Assembly (NCBI GenBank): GCA_019022495.1
Contig: JAFEKR010000052.1
Location: 1-64,000 of the forward strand
Length of the DNA: 64,000 nt
Direction of reading: 5' to 3'
DNA from: Epichloe hybrida
Taxonomy: Eukaryota > Ascomycota > Sordariomycetes > Hypocreales > Clavicipitaceae
Part shown: in pieces, positions 47,401 to 59,883 of the stretch
How positions within the stretch are numbered: position 1 is the stretch's first letter
Layout: the number at the start of each line of letters is the position of its first letter
Position numbers and translations under genes: made by a program
The notes under the pieces: generated by a model
Told to the model about the DNA's origin: nothing
Seen by the model: only the letters and a program-made list of their open reading frames with translations
The model's database searches: none

Positions 47401-47922
47401 GAGTGTTACTTCCTTTAGCTCCTTCTTTAATAACCTCTTTAAGGGCTTATTTAAGGGCTTCTTTAGTAATGCGAATATTGCTATTATTGTGGTTTATTAC
47501 CTTTGCTTTAGCTTAGGCGTAGTCCGCTACCTATCTAGTAATAGCTTTAGTAATACGCTATACCTAAGTAACTTTATTACTAGGGATAAGGCTTATGATT
47601 TTATTATAGTATTTTGTATTATCTAGATGTTTAAATTAGTTCTAGTCTATCGTAGGGTTATTCTTGCCGCTCTGAACGTTAAACTATCCTATTCCTATGT
47701 TTAGGTAGTAGTAGCTCTATGCTAGCCCCCTTTCTCCTAAGTTAATTACTATTAGCATGTTTGCACTCCCGCTACTAGCTCTGTTGTAATATGATATCGT
47801 AGGGGGGGGTAAACAGAGGCAAGGAATTTAAATATTGATGTGGTTTGTATTTTAGAGGCAATTCTGGACCTTTAGAGCGGTGCGGAAGTTTTTTAGTAGG
47901 TTTTTCACTAGTTGCTTTTTAA
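41457..47922 (-). mobile_element. LINE (non-LTR retrotransposon), complete span, RIP-inactivated
   Basis: A 6466-bp minus-strand element with an 18-bp target duplication AATAGTTTATTTACTATA at 41439-41456 and 47923-47940, located inside the gypsy relic. Minus-strand motifs: an apurinic-type endonuclease box IFIGDFN*KHPL (GDFN is the complement of 45978-45989); reverse transcriptase motif A reading QINISLVFNRVSY near 44,600-44,640, where DISGAFDRV would be usual; GLPLSLILFLLYLA (complement of about 44,400-44,450); and GFANN for GFADD (complement of 44345-44356). Asp-to-Asn changes and stops show RIP. This order suggests the Tad1-like LINEs common in fungi. The 3' 1.8 kb (41,457-43,275) is shared in inverted orientation with the telomere-proximal copy. 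A CCHC Gag and RNase H are not resolved. Confidence 0.88.
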
Positions 47923-47940
47923 AATAGTTTATTTACTATA

Positions 47941-48147
47941 GATTAGTAAGGATTTAGTAATATAATAGCCCCCTAGATCTCTTATACTATGCTAATATCT
48001 TAGATATATACTACCTTCTCCTTAAAATTACTATTATTTAGCTAACTTATTACTAGATTTATAGTAGCTAACTAGCTTTCTATATAAGCTACTCTTACCT
48101 TAGTAGGTTCTAAAACTAGTATTATACTATAACTTCTTTAATATATT
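47941..48147 (-). mobile_element. Ty3/gypsy relic, piece 3 (5' side of integrase)
   Basis: About 207 bp that rejoin the piece ending at 41,456 once the LINE and one duplication copy are removed. Read on the minus strand it lies just upstream of the integrase zinc region. It is cut on its right by the second family-B Copia. Assignment by continuity. Confidence 0.6.
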
Positions 48148-49468
48148 TGTTGATTCCTTCGGATCTTCATTGGTTCAATCGTGGCCAAAGACCAGACTAA
48201 TTATAGGTCTAGCGCGATGCATGCAATATGATTGGCTGCATTAATTCGCCACCCCCTCTTTTGCCCCATATACGGATTTCGCTTACTTTTCTAGCATCTA
48301 GACTTTCCCTCTCTTCTCTCTCTTTCCTAGCTAGCTAACTAACTATCATTAACTTTAATTATATAGGATTACCCTTATACCTGCGTAGGACTTTAGTGTA
48401 ACTAATACTAATTAGTAGTTAACTTCATAACTATAGATAAGCTAGGTATTACAAGAAGAGACATTTCTACAAACACCACTACTACTACCCCTTATTATGC
48501 TATAATAGTTATTATAGTAAAGAGGCATAACTACATAAGTGTGCTAAAGGAAGAGACTAGAATCCTAGTTATAGGCTTATTAGGCTTCTAAGGAATTAAT
48601 TTATTAACCCTTAGGCTAAGGGATATAACTTTGTTATATCTATCTAGGATATTGTTATTAATTATTGATTTTATTGTCTATCACAAGAAAACTAACTAAC
48701 TAACCAAATCTATCGCCGCAAGGCATTTATTTCGAACCTAACGTTAAATAACCTTAGCTAAGCTAGCTAACTCACTTATAAATTCCCTTTAACACATTAC
48801 CTTCTAATAGACCTTTAATCTCTCCCCACAAGCATTTACTACTTGTTTTTTGCCCCCTTTACTCTTAGTGCTATTTACCCTATGCTTATTAGTAAGAGAG
48901 AGAGATTACCTCCTTCCCTCCTTTTTACAAAAAATAGGAAGTAGTAATTCCTATTATTCCCTTATTACTTTTCCTATTATTTTCTAGTTACTTTTAAAAC
49001 TTATATTACTTTCTTTATCTCTATTAATTTGTTCTTATTACTACTTTTACTACTTTTACTACTTTTTCTTCTATTTTCTCCTGTTTTCATAATCTTCTAA
49101 TTTTATTAGAGTAATAATACTCCTAAAATACAAAAGAAAAACCTTATAATAGTGATAAGTAAACACAGGAGCTTAATTAGTAGTAAAAACAACAAATTAG
49201 TAACATTTCTTTTATAGTTAAAGATAGCAGAGAAATCTAGACCTTCCATAAGAGCAAAGGCTACTAGTAATAGCAAGGCTCTAACTATTACCCCTAAAAG
49301 ACCCTAAGAGTATAAGTTACCCTTATGCCTTTAATAGCTTACTTATAACTTCTCTAGTAATTAGAAAGAATCTATTAAACTAGATCTAGAGACTACTACG
49401 TAGCTTAAGCTTAATAACTAGATTATAAGATTTATTAACCTTAGTAAGCATTAAGGTTAGAGAGGTAA
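48148..49468 (+). mobile_element. Copia family B, second copy, left part
   Basis: Begins with an LTR of about 260 bp (48148-48407, TGTTGATTCC...ACTAATA) closely matching that at 24,875, then leader and early gag sequence colinear with 25,132-26,190. It is interrupted at a TAA by the Harbinger element and resumes at 52,541. Confidence 0.9.
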
Positions 49469-49502
49469 GGGCCTGATCCACGAGCCGGTGCAAACTTTGC
49501 AC
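49469..49502 (+). repeat. Left terminal inverted repeat of the Harbinger element
   Basis: 34 bp, identical to the reverse complement of the right end. It contains the near-palindrome GTGCAAACTTTGCAC. Confidence 0.95.
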
Positions 49503-49819
49503 GAGTGCAAAATGCACATAAGCGGACGCGCTAGCCATTTTTGTTAGCTAAGATCCATAGAAATTTATAGAACTTTATCTAAATTACATAAACACCATAA
49601 CCACCCTTATTCATAATGTATCTTTTTGACTAGGGCCACATAAATGCTTGTAATAGGCTTAGATGCTAAGAAAAAAGCAAATTCTACTATTTTCTAGGTG
49701 CAAACCATGCACTTTATGTTATACCTAGGTAAAGTTTATACTAGTGCAAAGTTTACACCTAGCTATAAGCTATAACAACGTTTCTTAGGGTCTATGACCT
49801 CTTAATTAATTAATTTATT

Positions 49820-50964
49820 ATGGATAAAGACGCTAATAATAACCTTCGGCTCGTGATATTGATTTTATAGTGTTTTTAAAAGCTAGGCTTGCTATAAAGA
49901 GCCCTGTACAGGCTATATTGCCTCTATGAGCACATTAACCGTAACGATGATGCTCGTGATACCCTCCTTAGCCTTAGAGGCGCCTAGGTATAACTAACGG
50001 CATTACAGGAGCTCTGTGAATATATCCTTTAATTTACGTCAAAGAAGGAATTTGAAATCCTCTATTAGATGCCAAGGGAGATTTTCCTTAAGCTCTATAA
50101 CTAGCTTCGTATTAATACCTTAGTAAGCTCTTCATAATATTAATCAATCAAGTAGAAGGTAATAATCTTCTTATGGATTTATGCGTATAATAAGCCGCAG
50201 AGGAACACAGGGTCTTGATTTCTACTATCCTAAGTATTAGTATCTTAAATTTTTTATAAGCTTATAATCTAATAAGGCATTTATATATAGTCTTTATTCG
50301 TTAGCTAAAGCCATAGTTAGTCTCGCTATTTATAGAGCTAAATGAGAAGTTCCTTTAATTTAATAGTGCGATTAGTGCTATTAATAGCACACACATACTA
50401 GCATTTATTCCACTAAATTGGCAGTAGAGATACTAGTTAAGGAAGAATAATATCTTATAAAATATGCTAGTAGCTATGAGCTTTGAGGAATTATTCCTCT
50501 ATGTGCTAGCAGGCGCCGAAGGTTCTATTAATAATAGCACCTTATTATAAATAGCGTTCTTAAAGTCCTTTATAATCCCTTAAGGCTAATTTTATCTTAG
50601 TGACTTGGGATTTAGCTCACATCGCGGCCTTGTTACGCTATTTTCGAGGGTTTAATATTATTTATAAGACTAGAGGGAAGCTTGTAAGTACCCTAATAAT
50701 AAGAAGGAGCTCTTTAACTTCCAGCACATATAATTACAAGTGGTTATAAAGTATTGTTTTAGGTAATGTAAGCGAAAGTAAAAGATAATTCGCTATAGCG
50801 CTACTAAGTATAAATTTCTTATGCAAATTAAGATAATCTATACTATTATAGCCCTCTCTAACTTTATTAAGTTATAGGGAAAGGAGCTATATAACTTTAA
50901 AGCAGAAGAGAAAGAATTATTACTTATAGATAAGCGTAAAGCGCTTAAAACAGCTACTGCGTAG
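49820..50964 (+). pseudogene. HARBI1-type (DDE_Tnp_4) transposase relic
   Basis: Plus-strand protein remains, with many stops and one frame change, presumably an old intron or frameshift, between about 50,150 and 50,370. Readable parts: YEHINRNDDARDTLLSLRGA and MPREIFLKLYN near the start, then in the second frame FNSAISAINSTHI, VLAGAEGSINNSTLL, SDLGFSSHRGLV, KKELFNFQHI and QVVIKYCF. These align with the family signatures IDGTHI, EGSxNDSxLL and NxxELFNxRHxxxRxVIERxFG. The three catalytic acids are all lost: Asp to Asn at 50383-50385, Asp to Asn at 50533-50535, and Glu to Lys at 50749-50751. All are G-to-A changes, as RIP would give. Confidence 0.85.
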
Positions 50965-51179
50965 GCATTATTACTTCTTATAGGCCTTATAGGCCGTAAA
51001 ATTCAGAAAAAGATAGCATAGTAGCTTTAGAGGCTTTAGTAAAGTAGTAATATAGACGAAAAGATGCGTGTTTAATAAATTCAATAGCGTTGTTAATAAA
51101 ATTCTAACTAATGTGATAATAATATTATAGGTTAAAAAGTAATAAATATGCACGGCCCGCAGACCTTAATAAAAAGCCT

Positions 51180-52260
51180 TGCTTCTACTAGTGAATAGTA
51201 TTAACACCAAAATTTAACTTAATCCACGCTTTCTTTGCCTCTTTTAATAATAATAAGTTCTAAATTAGAGAATTTAGTTAATCTTACTTTAACCATGATA
51301 TAACTCTAATAATCATACTTATTCTAAACTCTTCACTATATAATTAATAGTCCTTAACTACCTTCTTAATGTCGTTAGCCCCTATAGCTCTTTAGGCAAT
51401 AATATACCTCCTTAAGCCCTGTATTTAAGGCCTAAGGATATTAGATACTACCTCTAAGAGCTCTTTTGCCTGTGCTATAGCCCAACGCTTCTATACACTT
51501 TGTGGTAATAAATTTAGCTATAATCTAGTAGGCGTAGCCCTAGCAGAGCTTATTTAAGAGCTCTGCGGGTTTAGTGTTAAGGAAGCAGCTATATTATTAG
51601 TGCTCTGCTCTACAATATCAGTTTAAGACTGACTTTAATACTACTAATTATCTTTAAGCAAATCTTCTTTATCTAGGAGCTTAATAAGATTATAAGCCCT
51701 ATTACTAGGGCGTTGTGTATTAGTACCTTCTCTTTGAGTCTTATTTTTATTATCTTTAGACCTATTAAAGCTATCTTCTAATAACTCTTCTTGTACCCTT
51801 TTGGTAGAAGCGAAGCTTTTAGTATCTTAGGCTTTAATAACTATATTACTAGCTTTATAATCTCCTAAGAAGACCTCCACCTACTCCTCTCTTATAATAG
51901 ATTTATTTATAATAAGAGGCTTTGCTATAATGTATTTGCTAAACCTTCTATACGTTTAGTTAATAAAATTAGCGGTTTACTTACTTATATAAAGCCGCCC
52001 GTTACGTTTATTATATGTTATGCTAGTCTTCTTCTCTATAGCATGAAAAGCGCGCTAAATGCCCTTAAGCCACTTATATTAGTTCTTAAAAGTGCTTAAA
52101 GACTACTAATATCTTAGGAATCTCCTTATAAGCGTAGGAATAAAGCCTCTAAGGATATCTTGGATAATACTAATCTTACTACTATTAAGCTAATGCTTGT
52201 AGTAAGCTTTAAGGAGTAATTTAAGCAAGAAGAGGGTTTAATTATTAGTCTAGCAAATTC
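51180..52260 (-). pseudogene. Possible second Harbinger gene (DNA-binding partner) relic
   Basis: The minus strand of the right half can be read as a coherent polar protein with stops, including a YKWLKGI*RAFHAIEKKTSITYN-like part near 52,000-52,080 and an Arg/Asn/Gln-rich middle. PIF/Harbinger elements usually carry a second Myb/SANT-like protein that is needed for transposition; position and orientation fit that. I cannot confirm a Myb domain by eye. Confidence 0.4.
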
Positions 52261-52503
52261 GGGAGGATTTAGACGCCTATGACTAGGTGCTTTGGGATAT
52301 AGTTATAATATATATTGAAATTATATGTAATTTACTAGTAAAATAAAATAAATCTATTACATTAAAGCCATAGAAGGGAAGATCTGCTATTGCGACAGGC
52401 CCCTTATGCAAAGGCAGTGAAAAAAAGCCATAGAAGTGGGCCACGACGGTATAAAGTAGGCGCCCCATATAACTCCACATACAATTTGTACCCTGTAATG
52501 TCG

Positions 52504-52537
52504 GTGCAAAGTTTGCACCGGCTCGTGGATCAGGCCC
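52504..52537 (-). repeat. Right terminal inverted repeat of the Harbinger element
   Basis: 34 bp, ends CTCGTGGATCAGGCCC, followed by the TAA duplication. Confidence 0.95.
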
Positions 52538-52540
52538 TAA

Positions 52541-53030
52541 TAACCTATAGGAATTATTCTAAGAAAACTTTAAAGGCTAGTCTAAAGACACTTTTAAAAG
52601 GGCTATAAAGGAAGTTATTAGAGAATTATATAATTCTTTACAAGATCATAGCGTTCTTGTTAAGCAAGGCCTAGGATATTTAATCCTAGTATCCCTTAAA
52701 GAAGTGCTTTATTAAACTTTAATGCCTCTTTAGTCACAGGAGAGATTATAAGAGAGACCATAACCTTCCGAACCCCTAGAGCCTTAACATTAATAGCCCT
52801 AATAACCTACCCTAGAAATTCACCTTCCCTAACCCTAAAGACTACGTAAACCTTTATAAAAGCCCCCATAATAATTACTATTAAATTAATAGCTTTATCC
52901 TAATAATTGTTATTAATAATGACTAGGGGACTGTCATTTATAATAAAATGTGCCTTTATAGCAATTCGCCTCTAAAAATCAGATTACAAAGAAGATCTCG
53001 GAGCTTACGAAGATATATAAGGATCAGAGC
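52541..53030 (+). mobile_element. Copia family B, second copy, right part (truncated)
   Basis: Continues the copy from 49,465, colinear with about 26,192-26,680 of the complete element (TAACCTATAGGAATTATTC onward). It stops inside gag, where a CAATA array begins, so more than 4 kb of the element is missing. Confidence 0.88.
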
Positions 53031-53098
53031 ATTGCAATACAATACAATACATTACACAATACAATACATCCAAAATTTTACAATACAATACAATACAT
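53031..53098. repeat. CAATA pentamer array
   Basis: Units of CAATA/CAATACATT between the truncated Copia B and the family-C Copia. Another pentamer-based array of the kind seen near the telomere. Confidence 0.85.
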
Positions 53099-53104
53099 GG
53101 ATTA

Positions 53105-53411
53105 TGTTAGAACAAAGGTGATATCACTCGCGCGTCACAGCCGCAATTACCCGGCAGAAGCTCGGGCCGCGCGCGGACCTAGCACGTAACCCACAACCTG
53201 GCACGTTAATTAGCTAGGAAATGTGGGGATATAAACGCGTAATCTCTTTTCCCTTTATATATTATAACTTCTAGCTTTTTACCTCTCTTTTCCTATAACT
53301 TAATTAATTATAATAACAGATAACGTAGCCTAGAATAGATAATTAATAACAATACTATTCTTTAGGCTTATAACTGTATTACATTAAATTTAATACCCTG
53401 TAAATCTAACA
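53105..53411 (+). repeat. 5' LTR of Copia family C, copy 1
   Basis: 307 bp, TGTTAGAACAAAGG...AATCTAACA. It keeps more CpG/CpA (for example CTCGCGCGTC) than the 3' LTR. Confidence 0.93.
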
Positions 53412-56400
53412 CTAATTAGTGGTTACCTTTATAAATAACCACGTAGTCTTCGAACACCACAGATTAGTAAGGTTAATTAGAAGAGGCAGCTTATCTAACA
53501 ATAACTTACCTTATAAAATAGGAGGGCTATGTTTAATAATAAGTTATGCTAACAGAAAGGTATAATATAGCTTTTTTCTTACTTTAGTATTAATATCTAT
53601 ATCTATATGGACTTTAAAATAACAAAAAAAGGTTTAATACTAGTAGCTAAGCTATCCCCTTATCTTTCTTTATTATGCGTTCTATTACATATTTAAAGTC
53701 AACCACCTTACCTCGCGATCCTTCACATCCGAAACACGTTACATTATTATAGTTATTTTTTTCCTTATATTACAAGACCTGCCTCCCTTAATTAATTAGA
53801 ATATCAGATATAGCTAGACTATCTAAGACCTCTAGTTAATTTAGAGTTCCTAGTAAGACTAATAGCTATAATAATGCTATAGAAAGCATTAAAACAGGAG
53901 ATAATAATAAATACCCTAATAAAGGAAAAACCCCTATTTACACTAACCTATACCCCTATATCTCTATAAGGCTTTAATAACACATTATAGAAAAACTACT
54001 TTAATAAATAGGAAGTTCTAAACATAAAGAGATAAAAACACCTAAGGAAATTAGTCTCTATATCCTTATAAAGACTAAATAATATAAGGAGTAAGGGTTA
54101 TTTAGAAAAACACTATTCTCTGAATTTAGTAATAACTTCTATAGATAGTTAAGGGAAAGTTCGCGGAAGGGAGAGACCTTTTATAGAATAGACTTTAAGA
54201 CTATTTTCTTTATAATAAAGTATATATAACTATTAGAAGAGACACTAAGATAGCAAATAACCTTAAAGAAGTAATAAACTAAGAAGAATTTAAATTTTAG
54301 ACTTTTAAAGAAATTAAAGAGACTAGGAAAAAGTACATAGGCTTCTAAAAAAACCTATAGAATAAAGAGTTCTTCTATAATTTACTAGATAATAGTAATG
54401 TTAGAACTAGGTAACCTACCTTATTACCCTGTTTATTAGTATAATTACTATTAAAAGAATTAACAAGCTAGACCCCCCTAGGAAAACTAAGTTAATCTCC
54501 CCTAGGAAGGTTAATTAACCTAGAGTTAAGACTACCTAAGAATACTATTCATAAGCATCTATAGGTAACTCCCTTGCCTATACCTTTACTAGAGGTAAGT
54601 TAGTAGTATTACCCTAGTAATACTACTAATAATGCCCCTAAGTAGGAGAGTTACTAATAAAGGCAACCTATGCCGTCTAGGGCTAGTAGTGCCCTTATTA
54701 GCATAGCTTAAAGAGCTATAATTCCTCCTTCCTAATATAAGGAAGAGAAGGATTAGAGGGAATAATAAGCCCTAAGGGTACTACCTATAAAGCTACCCTC
54801 TTACTTCCTAAAAACCCTACTACCCCTTTCATAAATATAAAGGGAAACACCTGGAGGACCCCTATAGACCTAGAGACCTTTGCTAAAGTAAATTATTAAC
54901 CTATCTAAGGTATACCCTAAAGAATAACTTTATAGCGCTAATAACTATAATATCCTTAAATTAAAGCTTTAAATATTCCGCAAAAAGTGTGAGTTACTTA
55001 ATATCTAGCTAGAATAAGCTAGTTATGCTTTTAAGGTTATACTTAAAGGTAAAGCACTATAATACTATATAAACTACCTCTCTAAACCTAGATAACTATA
55101 AGATCTCCCTACGCTTATTAGCTATATAAGAGAATGATTTAAAACTAAGGATATATAGCAAAGATATCTGCTAGAGTAAAATAATACTTCCCTATAAGGA
55201 ATAGTAAATAATAACCTAACTAAGTTAATAATTAAATACTTTAATAAACTTATAGAAAGACTAGCTATCTTATAATAAGTAGTGCCTAAAGTAGGCTAAA
55301 CTAAAAGGGCACTCTGGAATTAACTTATTAGAGCCTATTATAGTATTCTAGAGTGTAGAGAAGCGATTATAAATCCGCTAGACAAACTATAAGAGTTCTA
55401 TAAATAGATTAGAATAACCCTTTATCTTATTAAGGAAAAGAAGAAGAACTATTAATAGTTCCTAACTAAAGCTATAACTCTAGAGTAATTCTAGACTAAC
55501 TAAAGATATAATAGGAATAGAAAAGAGACCTAATACCCCTTAAAACTATAAGGAAAAGGAGGTACTCCTTACACAAAGAAATACTACATATATAGCAAGG
55601 AAGGATACTAGTTATCTAAGCACTCTAAAGAGGACTATAAGAAGGCGTTTTAACGCTTTAAGAACTACTACCTTACGAATCTAACTAATAACTTATATTA
55701 TTTATTTCTTACTTAGTATAAGGGAGAACACAAGTCCTAACCCCCTATTAATAATAAAATCGCTTAGTATATAAAGAGCATTAGATTTAATAATAGCCCT
55801 AATAATATAGATAGGCTAGTACTTATAAGCTTCTTTACTTACGGAACCTAGATTAATAGCAAAAGAATAGTTTAATTCCTAATAAGGCAAGTAGCTTATT
55901 ATAGTCTAAGTAAAGAAGACCTCTTTTAGCAGGAACTCGTAAACAAAGCCCTAGTAACGTTTATGTTAGAAGATTACTATTCCTATGTGATATTCTAAGG
56001 GATTATGCCTAATACAGGAGCCGTAAAGTTCTCTATAGTAGGGCACCCTTAATTTCTTGCTTTATAACATCAGATGCCTATATTATAGCTTAATAAATTA
56101 ATAAAGAAGAAGGCATTAGTTAGGTTTGGCGTAAGAGACCTAATTATCACGCTTAGAGCGGCTATAGTGCTTACTCCCTTTAGAAACATTCTCTTTTAGG
56201 TTATCCTTATGAACACTTTATTTCTCTTATCCCTTAATAATATGGACTATCTAAAGATTAACTTTAATATCTCTAAGAACACGCTGTAACAAGGAAATAT
56301 TAAAGTCCCTATTATATATAAATAAGGCCATACCTAGATACTTCTTATATAGAAAGAAGAAGCAGTTACTTAGAGCTACCTTATAGAAGGCAAGCTATGG

Positions 56401-59400
56401 TAATTATATTGCTACCTTTAGGCATTTATTAATCTGATATTTACATAAGGTTCTTTGTAAATTAGGGCATAATGTTAATATTAAAGCTATTAGGAAGCTA
56501 ATAAGAATCTGCTACTAATACTAAATGCACGTAAATAGCCCTAATTACTTTAAGTTTACCCTTAAGGATAAGTATAGCTTTAATTATAAAGTAATAGTAA
56601 ATATCTTCTACCTAAATAGCAACCGCCTTACACTTCACGCTATAGATATGGCTATAGTGTTTAATGTAGCGAAATTCCTTAATAATATCTCTGTGAAAAT
56701 AACCTAGGAAGCCCTCTAAATATGCTAGATTAATACTTACCTAGGCCCCCTAGACTTTATTATTATAGATGCTAGAATAAACTTCTATGGTAATAAATTT
56801 AGATAATTTATAGCTTTAATGTTAATTTTAATTAAGGAAGTCCCTGTTAAGGCACACTATAGCATAGGGAAGGTTAAAAGGTATTATAAGCCACTCTAAA
56901 GAGCCTATAATATAATTAGACACAAATACCCTATAACGCTAGAACCTATTACCCTTTAAATAGTAATTAAGGCCCTAAATAACACCATAGGCCCTAATAG
57001 CCTTATCCTAACCCTCCTTATCTTTAGAGCCTACTTACATATAATAAATAAGTCCTTACTATTACCTAATATTACATAGTATGTAATTATAGTATAGAAG
57101 GCTACTAAAGAGATTAAGAGACTCTATACTATCTAGAAGGTTAATAAGGCCCTTACTAAACACAATAGCCTAAATACCTTAAAGACCCTTAGCCTACTAC
57201 TTAGATTAAAGGTTAAGGTCTAGTAAGAAGGTAAGGGATAGGTAAGTCTATATAAGCTACTAGTAATTACTAGAGAAAGCTATATGCTTAATATACCTAG
57301 AGGCCTAAAGACATTTAGGTTAATATCTATTAAGCCCTACTATAATAATCCTAGTGTAAAGAAAATAGTAAAGCCTAGTAAAGAGAAAGGAGAAAAAGGG
57401 CAAGAGGCCTATAATAAAAACATAGTACTACTAATACTATTAAAGCAAGGACATAGAAGGCTATAGAAGAACCCTCCTATAATGCCTTAAGGTGCTAATA
57501 CCTTCCTATTAGTAAAAGAATATAGTAACCTAGCTCTTATAATTAAGCTATATAAGGAAGGAATTATTAAGACCCCTAGCAAACCTTTTAAGCTATTAAT
57601 AAAAGCGGAAATTAATGCTTTAATTAAGTAAGGTGTGTTTAAATTCATTATATTTAATAAGGAAGAACATAGTGGAATTCAAATCTTTAATTCCTGGATT
57701 ATAAATGAGATAAAGGGTAAGATAATAAAACCCTATAAAAAGTCATGCCTTGTAATCCAAGGGTATAAGAATAAAGGGAAATAAGCCATTCTCATATAGG
57801 CCCTAATAATTTAACACACAAGCTAATGTCTTATCCTTATAATAGCCCTATCCGTAAGATTAAGGAAATTCCTTATCTAGCTAAGAGATATCTATTAGGC
57901 TTATATACAGGCCTATATATTACTAGAGTGGCTAATCCTAGCGCGCTTGCTAATTCAGATATAGTATCTTTACCTACCTAGTATAATCTTAAGGGTTATA
58001 AAACCCCTCTATAAGCTTGTAAAAGCAGGAACGCACTAGTAGGTTACATATTATAAGCATTATAGAGAGAACCTCTAGATAGAAACCTCTATATATAATC
58101 CCTACCTACTTATAACTACAAAGGAAAGCCCTAACTTTACTTACATTAGAATATAGACTAATAACATAATTAGTCTCTTAGATAAGAAGTTCTCTAAGAA
58201 GGAAGAGACTTAGCTTACTATAGTAAGCTTTAATATAAAGCTAAAGTAATTCCTAACTTAGGACTACCCTCTTATGTTTAATAGTAGTATTATCTTACTA
58301 AAGAATAATACTATTAAGATCTAGTAGAAAGGGCAAAGTAATAAGTTAGAGTTAGTTTTAATAACTAACTTAAAGCGCAAATATATTAAGCAGAGGGCCT
58401 AAGGCGCTTACATTATCTTAATTTACTAACTAGAGGCTTACTTTAACCTATCTATTACTATATAACACTAGGAGCTAACCCTAGAGAACATAAAAGCCCT
58501 TAATTACTACCTAAAGTAGTAAATAAATCACCTAGAGAGAGGTCTAATGTTTATCCTAATTAACCTTAAGAAGGCAAAGCTCTTTACCTTTATAAATAAA
58601 TCCTTTACTAATAACTAGGACCTATTCTTATAACTAGGATATATACTTATCCTAGCAAACAAAGACTACAATAATAGTAAGTTTATAATTAAAGGTAATA
58701 TTATACACTTTAGCTTAATAAAGAGTAAGAGAGTTACATAAAATATACTTACCTTAGAAGTCTATAGTATAGTAGCTAGTGTTAATATAGCTTACGTAAT
58801 TATAACCACCCTAAACTTAGTTACTAACTAACTAAAGCTCCTAAAGATCCTAGTTATTATATATATAGATTTATACTTCTTATATAAGTGCCTTATTAAG
58901 CTTAGTATAATAAAGGAGAAATGCCTAATAATTAATATTATAGCCCTTTAATAGTTATACAAACACTAAGAACTCTATAAGATCTAATAGATTAATAAAG
59001 AGAATAACTTAGCTAATGCTTTTATAAAGGCATTACCTAATAAGGCCCTTAAGAGCTTTATCTTAACTAACTAAATAACTATCTAGATAAAGGGATAGGT
59101 TACCTATGTGTAACATACATGTAGTAAGAGGAAAAGGTAATCCTCTAGGAGGATAGCTATAGGGATAAGATAATAATACATAGGGGATTTACGCCCCTAT
59201 AGTTAACATCCCTAGTAGCTATAACCACGCTAGCTTACTAGGCCCTCCTAGTAGACTATAGAAATTAATAGTAGTATATAGGAGAATAAAGGTGTTACTA
59301 AGAAAGAGAAAGATATTATATATACGCTATAGTGTAGTATATATATTACTTTAAGGAAAAGAAAGGATTTAGAAGGACTTACTTATCCTTATATAGGCTT

Positions 59401-59571
59401 ATAGGCTAAGTAAGATTATTATTTCCCTTTTATTAGTAACTATATACCTAGATAGGCTATAAGTTCTTTTCTTTATATCCCTTATTAATTATATTCTTAA
59501 TCTATCTTTCTTTTTTATTTCTATAATTTATATTACGTGTTAATAATTATATTAAAAGAGAGAAGTTCTAG

Positions 59572-59878
59572 TGTTAGAATAAAGGTAATATCACTTGCGC
59601 GTTATAGCTATAATTACCTAGCAGAAGCTTAGGCTACGCGCGAACCCTACACGTAACCCATAACCTAGCACGTTAATTAGCTAGGAAATATAGGGACACA
59701 AACGCGTAACCCCTTTTCCCTTTATGTATTATAACTTCTAGCTTTTTACCTCTCTTTTCCTATAACTTAATTAATCATGACAACAGACAACGTAGCCTAG
59801 AATAGATAATCAATGACAATACTATTCTTTGGGCTCACGACTGTATTACATTGAATTCAATACCCTGTGAATCTAACA
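59572..59878 (+). repeat. 3' LTR of Copia family C, copy 1
   Basis: 307 bp, TGTTAGAATAAAGG...AATCTAACA, followed by GATTA. Confidence 0.93.
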
Positions 59879-59883
59879 GATTA

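Larger units (their letters stand above)
49469..52537 (+). mobile_element. PIF/Harbinger DNA transposon with perfect 34-bp TIRs
   Basis: A 3069-bp element bounded by perfect inverted repeats starting GGGCCTGATCCACGAGCCGG (49469-49502 and 52504-52537) and a TAA target duplication (49466-49468, 52538-52540). The unoccupied site is visible in the other family-B Copia at about 26,190 (GAGAGATAATAACC), which proves the boundaries. TAA duplications are typical of PIF/Harbinger. It carries a HARBI1-type transposase relic on the plus strand and a second possible gene on the minus strand. TGCAAA/TTTGCAC words recur inside the left end (49,487-49,520; 49,700-49,760), likely transposase-binding sites. 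The interior is full of RIP stops but the ends are not altered. Confidence 0.93.
53105..59878 (+). mobile_element. Copia family C, copy 1, complete, RIP-inactivated
   Basis: A 6774-bp element. LTRs of 307 bp (53105-53411, 59572-59878) run TGTTAG...CTAACA; the 5-bp duplication GATTA flanks both ends (53100-53104, 59879-59883). Internal relics with many stops, in copia order: a gag knuckle near 55,575-55,620; protease (MPNTGAVKFSIVG) near 56,010-56,050; integrase zinc region and FKFTLKDKYSFNYKVIVNIFYL (56,430-56,610); integrase core with INTYLGPLDFIIIDARINF-like text near 56,730-56,790; reverse transcriptase KKSCLVIQGYKNKGK near 57,740-57,790; RNase H NLANAFIKALPN near 59,005-59,040. The architecture matches family B, so the two families are relatives. 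Confidence 0.92.

Noticed and set aside
52390..52608. Open frame of 72 codons
   Set aside because: Crosses the right end of the Harbinger element into Copia DNA, so it cannot be an ancestral gene.
56525..57466. Two open frames of 60 codons
   Set aside because: Surviving pieces of the family-C Copia integrase and linker between RIP stops.
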